A DNA stretch of 64,000 nt, from NCBI GenBank assembly GCA_003389385.1, contig QQVM01000020.1, positions 221,001 to 285,000 on the forward strand, given 5' to 3'. The DNA is from Bacteroidota bacterium. GTDB taxonomy: Bacteria > Bacteroidota > Bacteroidia > AKYH767-A > 2013-40CM-41-45. The notes under the pieces are model-generated. The model worked only from the letters and a program-made list of their open reading frames with translations. It did no database searches and was not told where the DNA came from. Shown here in pieces: positions 62,380-64,000 of this stretch (within the stretch, counting starts at the first letter, position 1; each line of letters starts with the position of its first letter). The translations under genes and the position numbers were made by a program.

Positions 62380-63108
62380 ATGAACATCATGATTACAGGG
62401 GCCGGTTCAGGCATAGGTCGCGAAGCGGCTAAAAGATTTGCCGGACAATGCAAACATAAACTCTATCTTGTGAGCAGGAATAAGCAGAAGCTTGATTCAT
62501 TAAAATCGGAAATACTGGAAAAGGATCAGGATTCTGATATCGAGCTCTTATACGGGAGTGTATATGAAGAGAGTGACATACATAAGTGGGAGAAAGTATT
62601 AAGCTCAGAGTTTGCTGCGCTGGATGTTCTCATACACAATGCAGGGAAGCTTATAAAAAAGCCATTTGCAGATCTGCACATGCAAGATTGGCTGGAAGTA
62701 TACAAAGTGAATGTCTTTGGGCCGGCCATGCTCACTTCGCGCATGATTCAATTCATGATGAAGTCAGAGATTAAATCATCAGGATTCAGGGCCCACATAG
62801 TAAATATCAGCAGCATGGGCGGGATACAGGGGAGCCAGAAATTTCCTGGCCTGAGTGCTTACAGCAGCAGCAAGGGGGCGGTGATAACTATGACAGAATG
62901 CATGGCTGAAGAGTTTGCAGAACGAAAGATAGCTGTTAATTGTCTGGCATTTGGATCTGCCGACACAGCGATGTTTCGGGAGGCATTTCCTGGAGTAAGA
63001 GCGGGTCAGACAGCAGAATCCATGGCTGAATATCTGGTAAAGTTTGCATTGGAAGGAGATATGCATTTCAATGGAAAGACGCTTCAGTTGAGTCGAAGTA
63101 CGCCTTGA
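62380..63108 (+). CDS. Short-chain dehydrogenase/reductase
   Basis: Classical SDR: TGAGSGIG at the N-terminus (nucleotide binding), LVSRN (NADP preference likely), LIHNAGKL, NISSMGG and the catalytic YSSSKGAV (Tyr-x3-Lys) preceded by the catalytic Ser. 242 residues. Substrate unknown; no pathway genes adjoin. It is the last protein gene before the rRNA operon. Confidence 0.85.
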   Translation: MNIMITGAGSGIGREAAKRFAGQCKHKLYLVSRNKQKLDSLKSEILEKDQDSDIELLYGSVYEESDIHKWEKVLSSEFAALDVLIHNAGKLIKKPFADLHMQDWLEVYKVNVFGPAMLTSRMIQFMMKSEIKSSGFRAHIVNISSMGGIQGSQKFPGLSAYSSSKGAVITMTECMAEEFAERKIAVNCLAFGSADTAMFREAFPGVRAGQTAESMAEYLVKFALEGDMHFNGKTLQLSRSTP

Positions 63109-63313
63109 AGCATAAGTATTATATGGGAAAGTTCGGTTTCGAATTCTGAAGAATTGTCAGTTTAGTTAATCGCTTTAAGCCTTTTTTTGAAATTAAACAC
63201 CTGAATTTCCAGCGGAAGAGTAGTAATGCCTAGGTCTTTTTTATAATTATAGTGCTGATATCCAGCATTTTTACTAGCGATTTGATACTGTTCATAAAAA
63301 AGATGATGATAAA

Positions 63314-63344
63314 TTTGTTGAGAGTCGAATTGTTACTACATTTG
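63314..63344 (+). promoter_or_regulatory. rRNA promoter P1
   Basis: TTTG (63314-63317) and TACATTTG (63337-63344) are separated by 19 bp, a perfect Bacteroidota promoter. It is 333 nt upstream of the predicted 16S start. Between the SDR gene and this point (63109-63313) nothing else was recognised. Confidence 0.7.
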
Positions 63345-63358
63345 CATCCCCATTTGAA

Positions 63359-63383
63359 AACGTTCTTTGATGGGGAAAACAGG
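63359..63383 (+). promoter_or_regulatory. boxA-like leader element, copy 1
   Basis: AACGTTCTTTGA (63359-63370), followed after 8 nt by ACAGG, resembles the boxA antitermination sequence of rRNA leaders (core GTTCTTTGA). It starts 15 nt after promoter P1. The same arrangement recurs at 63579-63603. Confidence 0.55.
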
Positions 63384-63489
63384 TAAAAAATGCGAGATTG
63401 GATTGAAGGAAGCCTGCTTTGGGGAGACGAAAATTTTCTAGCTCATTCTGTGCAGATTACAAGTTTTTCCGAAGAAAATAAATAAATGG

Positions 63490-63520
63490 TTTGCAAAGTT
63501 GAAATCAGATTGTACCTTTG
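63490..63520 (+). promoter_or_regulatory. rRNA promoter P2
   Basis: TTTG (63490-63493) and TACCTTTG (63513-63520), again exactly 19 bp apart, giving a second perfect promoter 176 bp after P1. It is 157 nt before the predicted 16S start. Confidence 0.75.
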
Positions 63521-63578
63521 CAGCCCTTTAAAATAAGAAAGCTTATAGTTTGCTCAACGGAGCAGGCGAAAAATAAGT

Positions 63579-63603
63579 AACGTTCTTTGAAGATATGAAC
63601 AGG
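63579..63603 (+). promoter_or_regulatory. boxA-like leader element, copy 2
   Basis: AACGTTCTTTGA (63579-63590) with ACAGG at the same offset as copy 1. It lies between P2 and the 16S gene and is probably the functional antitermination site of the rRNA transcript. Confidence 0.6.
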
Positions 63604-63676
63604 AAATAACAAGCCCTGAAATTTACAATTCCTATTTGTAAACTCAGAGTAGCAAATCAAGAGACAAGATAACTTT

Positions 63677-64000
<324 letters not shown>

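Noticed and set aside
63390..63485. 31-codon open frame between the two rRNA promoters, beginning ATGCGAGATTGG
   Set aside because: Very short, in an rRNA leader, with no recognisable motif; probably chance.

Overview
The window looks like the chromosome of a free-living Bacteroidota species, probably of the Sphingobacteriia/Chitinophagia/Saprospiria side. Evidence is the type IX secretion genes (porV, porU, porP-like, gldJ), TTTG / TAnnTTTG promoters, few Shine-Dalgarno sequences, cbb3 oxidase genes with a fused CcoN-CcoO, families typical of the phylum (DUF2851, DUF4956, YceI, LytTR with propeller kinases) and the 5' end of a 16S rRNA gene at the right edge. Assignment below phylum is inference.

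1-33 kb is a low-oxygen / nitrosative-stress / electron-transfer region. It starts with the tail of a universal stress protein, then a tight cluster: RIC iron-centre repair protein, NorC-like cytochrome c, tyrosine phenol-lyase, tryptophanase and a NorB-like heme-copper oxidase subunit. In that last protein two ligand positions conserved in functional relatives appear to be missing. An MbnP/MbnH pair (copper-binding lipoprotein and di-heme tryptophan-oxidising partner), B12-dependent ribonucleotide reductase (NrdJ), a Crp/Fnr regulator with five N-terminal cysteines, a QueD-like protein with HemN, OsmC, and a complete cbb3 set (CcoI, CcoS, CcoNO, CcoQ, CcoP, CcoG, FixH, SafE-like) follow. Seven of these promoters share one architecture: a TGA-N6-TCA palindrome 21-23 nt upstream of a TAnnTTTG-like -7 element. 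Four of them carry a second palindrome exactly 22 bp further upstream. I read this as the regulon of the Fnr-like protein encoded inside the region.

26-33 kb, on the minus strand, holds a YceI-sensor kinase-LytTR regulator operon, followed by a five-gene operon (two heme-c lipoproteins, an OB-fold protein, a PAS-like protein, a second YceI). Between them lies a perfect 13-bp direct repeat with 21-bp period, the spacing expected of a LytTR binding site.

33-47 kb is envelope-related: KdtA, an outer-membrane barrel, Cdd, a five-gene operon with a VTC-type domain protein, DUF4956 and DUF2490, then IspF, PorV, PorU, a PorP/SprF-like protein and GldJ. 48-63 kb is mostly housekeeping: PyrF, DUF2851, PspC, a sortilin-like gene broken by one in-frame TAG, an RmlD-like reductase, a helix-hairpin-helix protein, Apt, acyl-CoA dehydrogenase, RpsU, XerC, HPF, a lytic transglycosylase, MtgA, a GT-C-like membrane protein, an outer-membrane barrel and an SDR. 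The window ends with a 16S rRNA gene preceded by two tandem promoters, each followed by a copy of a boxA-like leader.

No CRISPR array, insertion sequence, prophage or tRNA gene was seen. All family assignments come from reading motifs, not from database searches.
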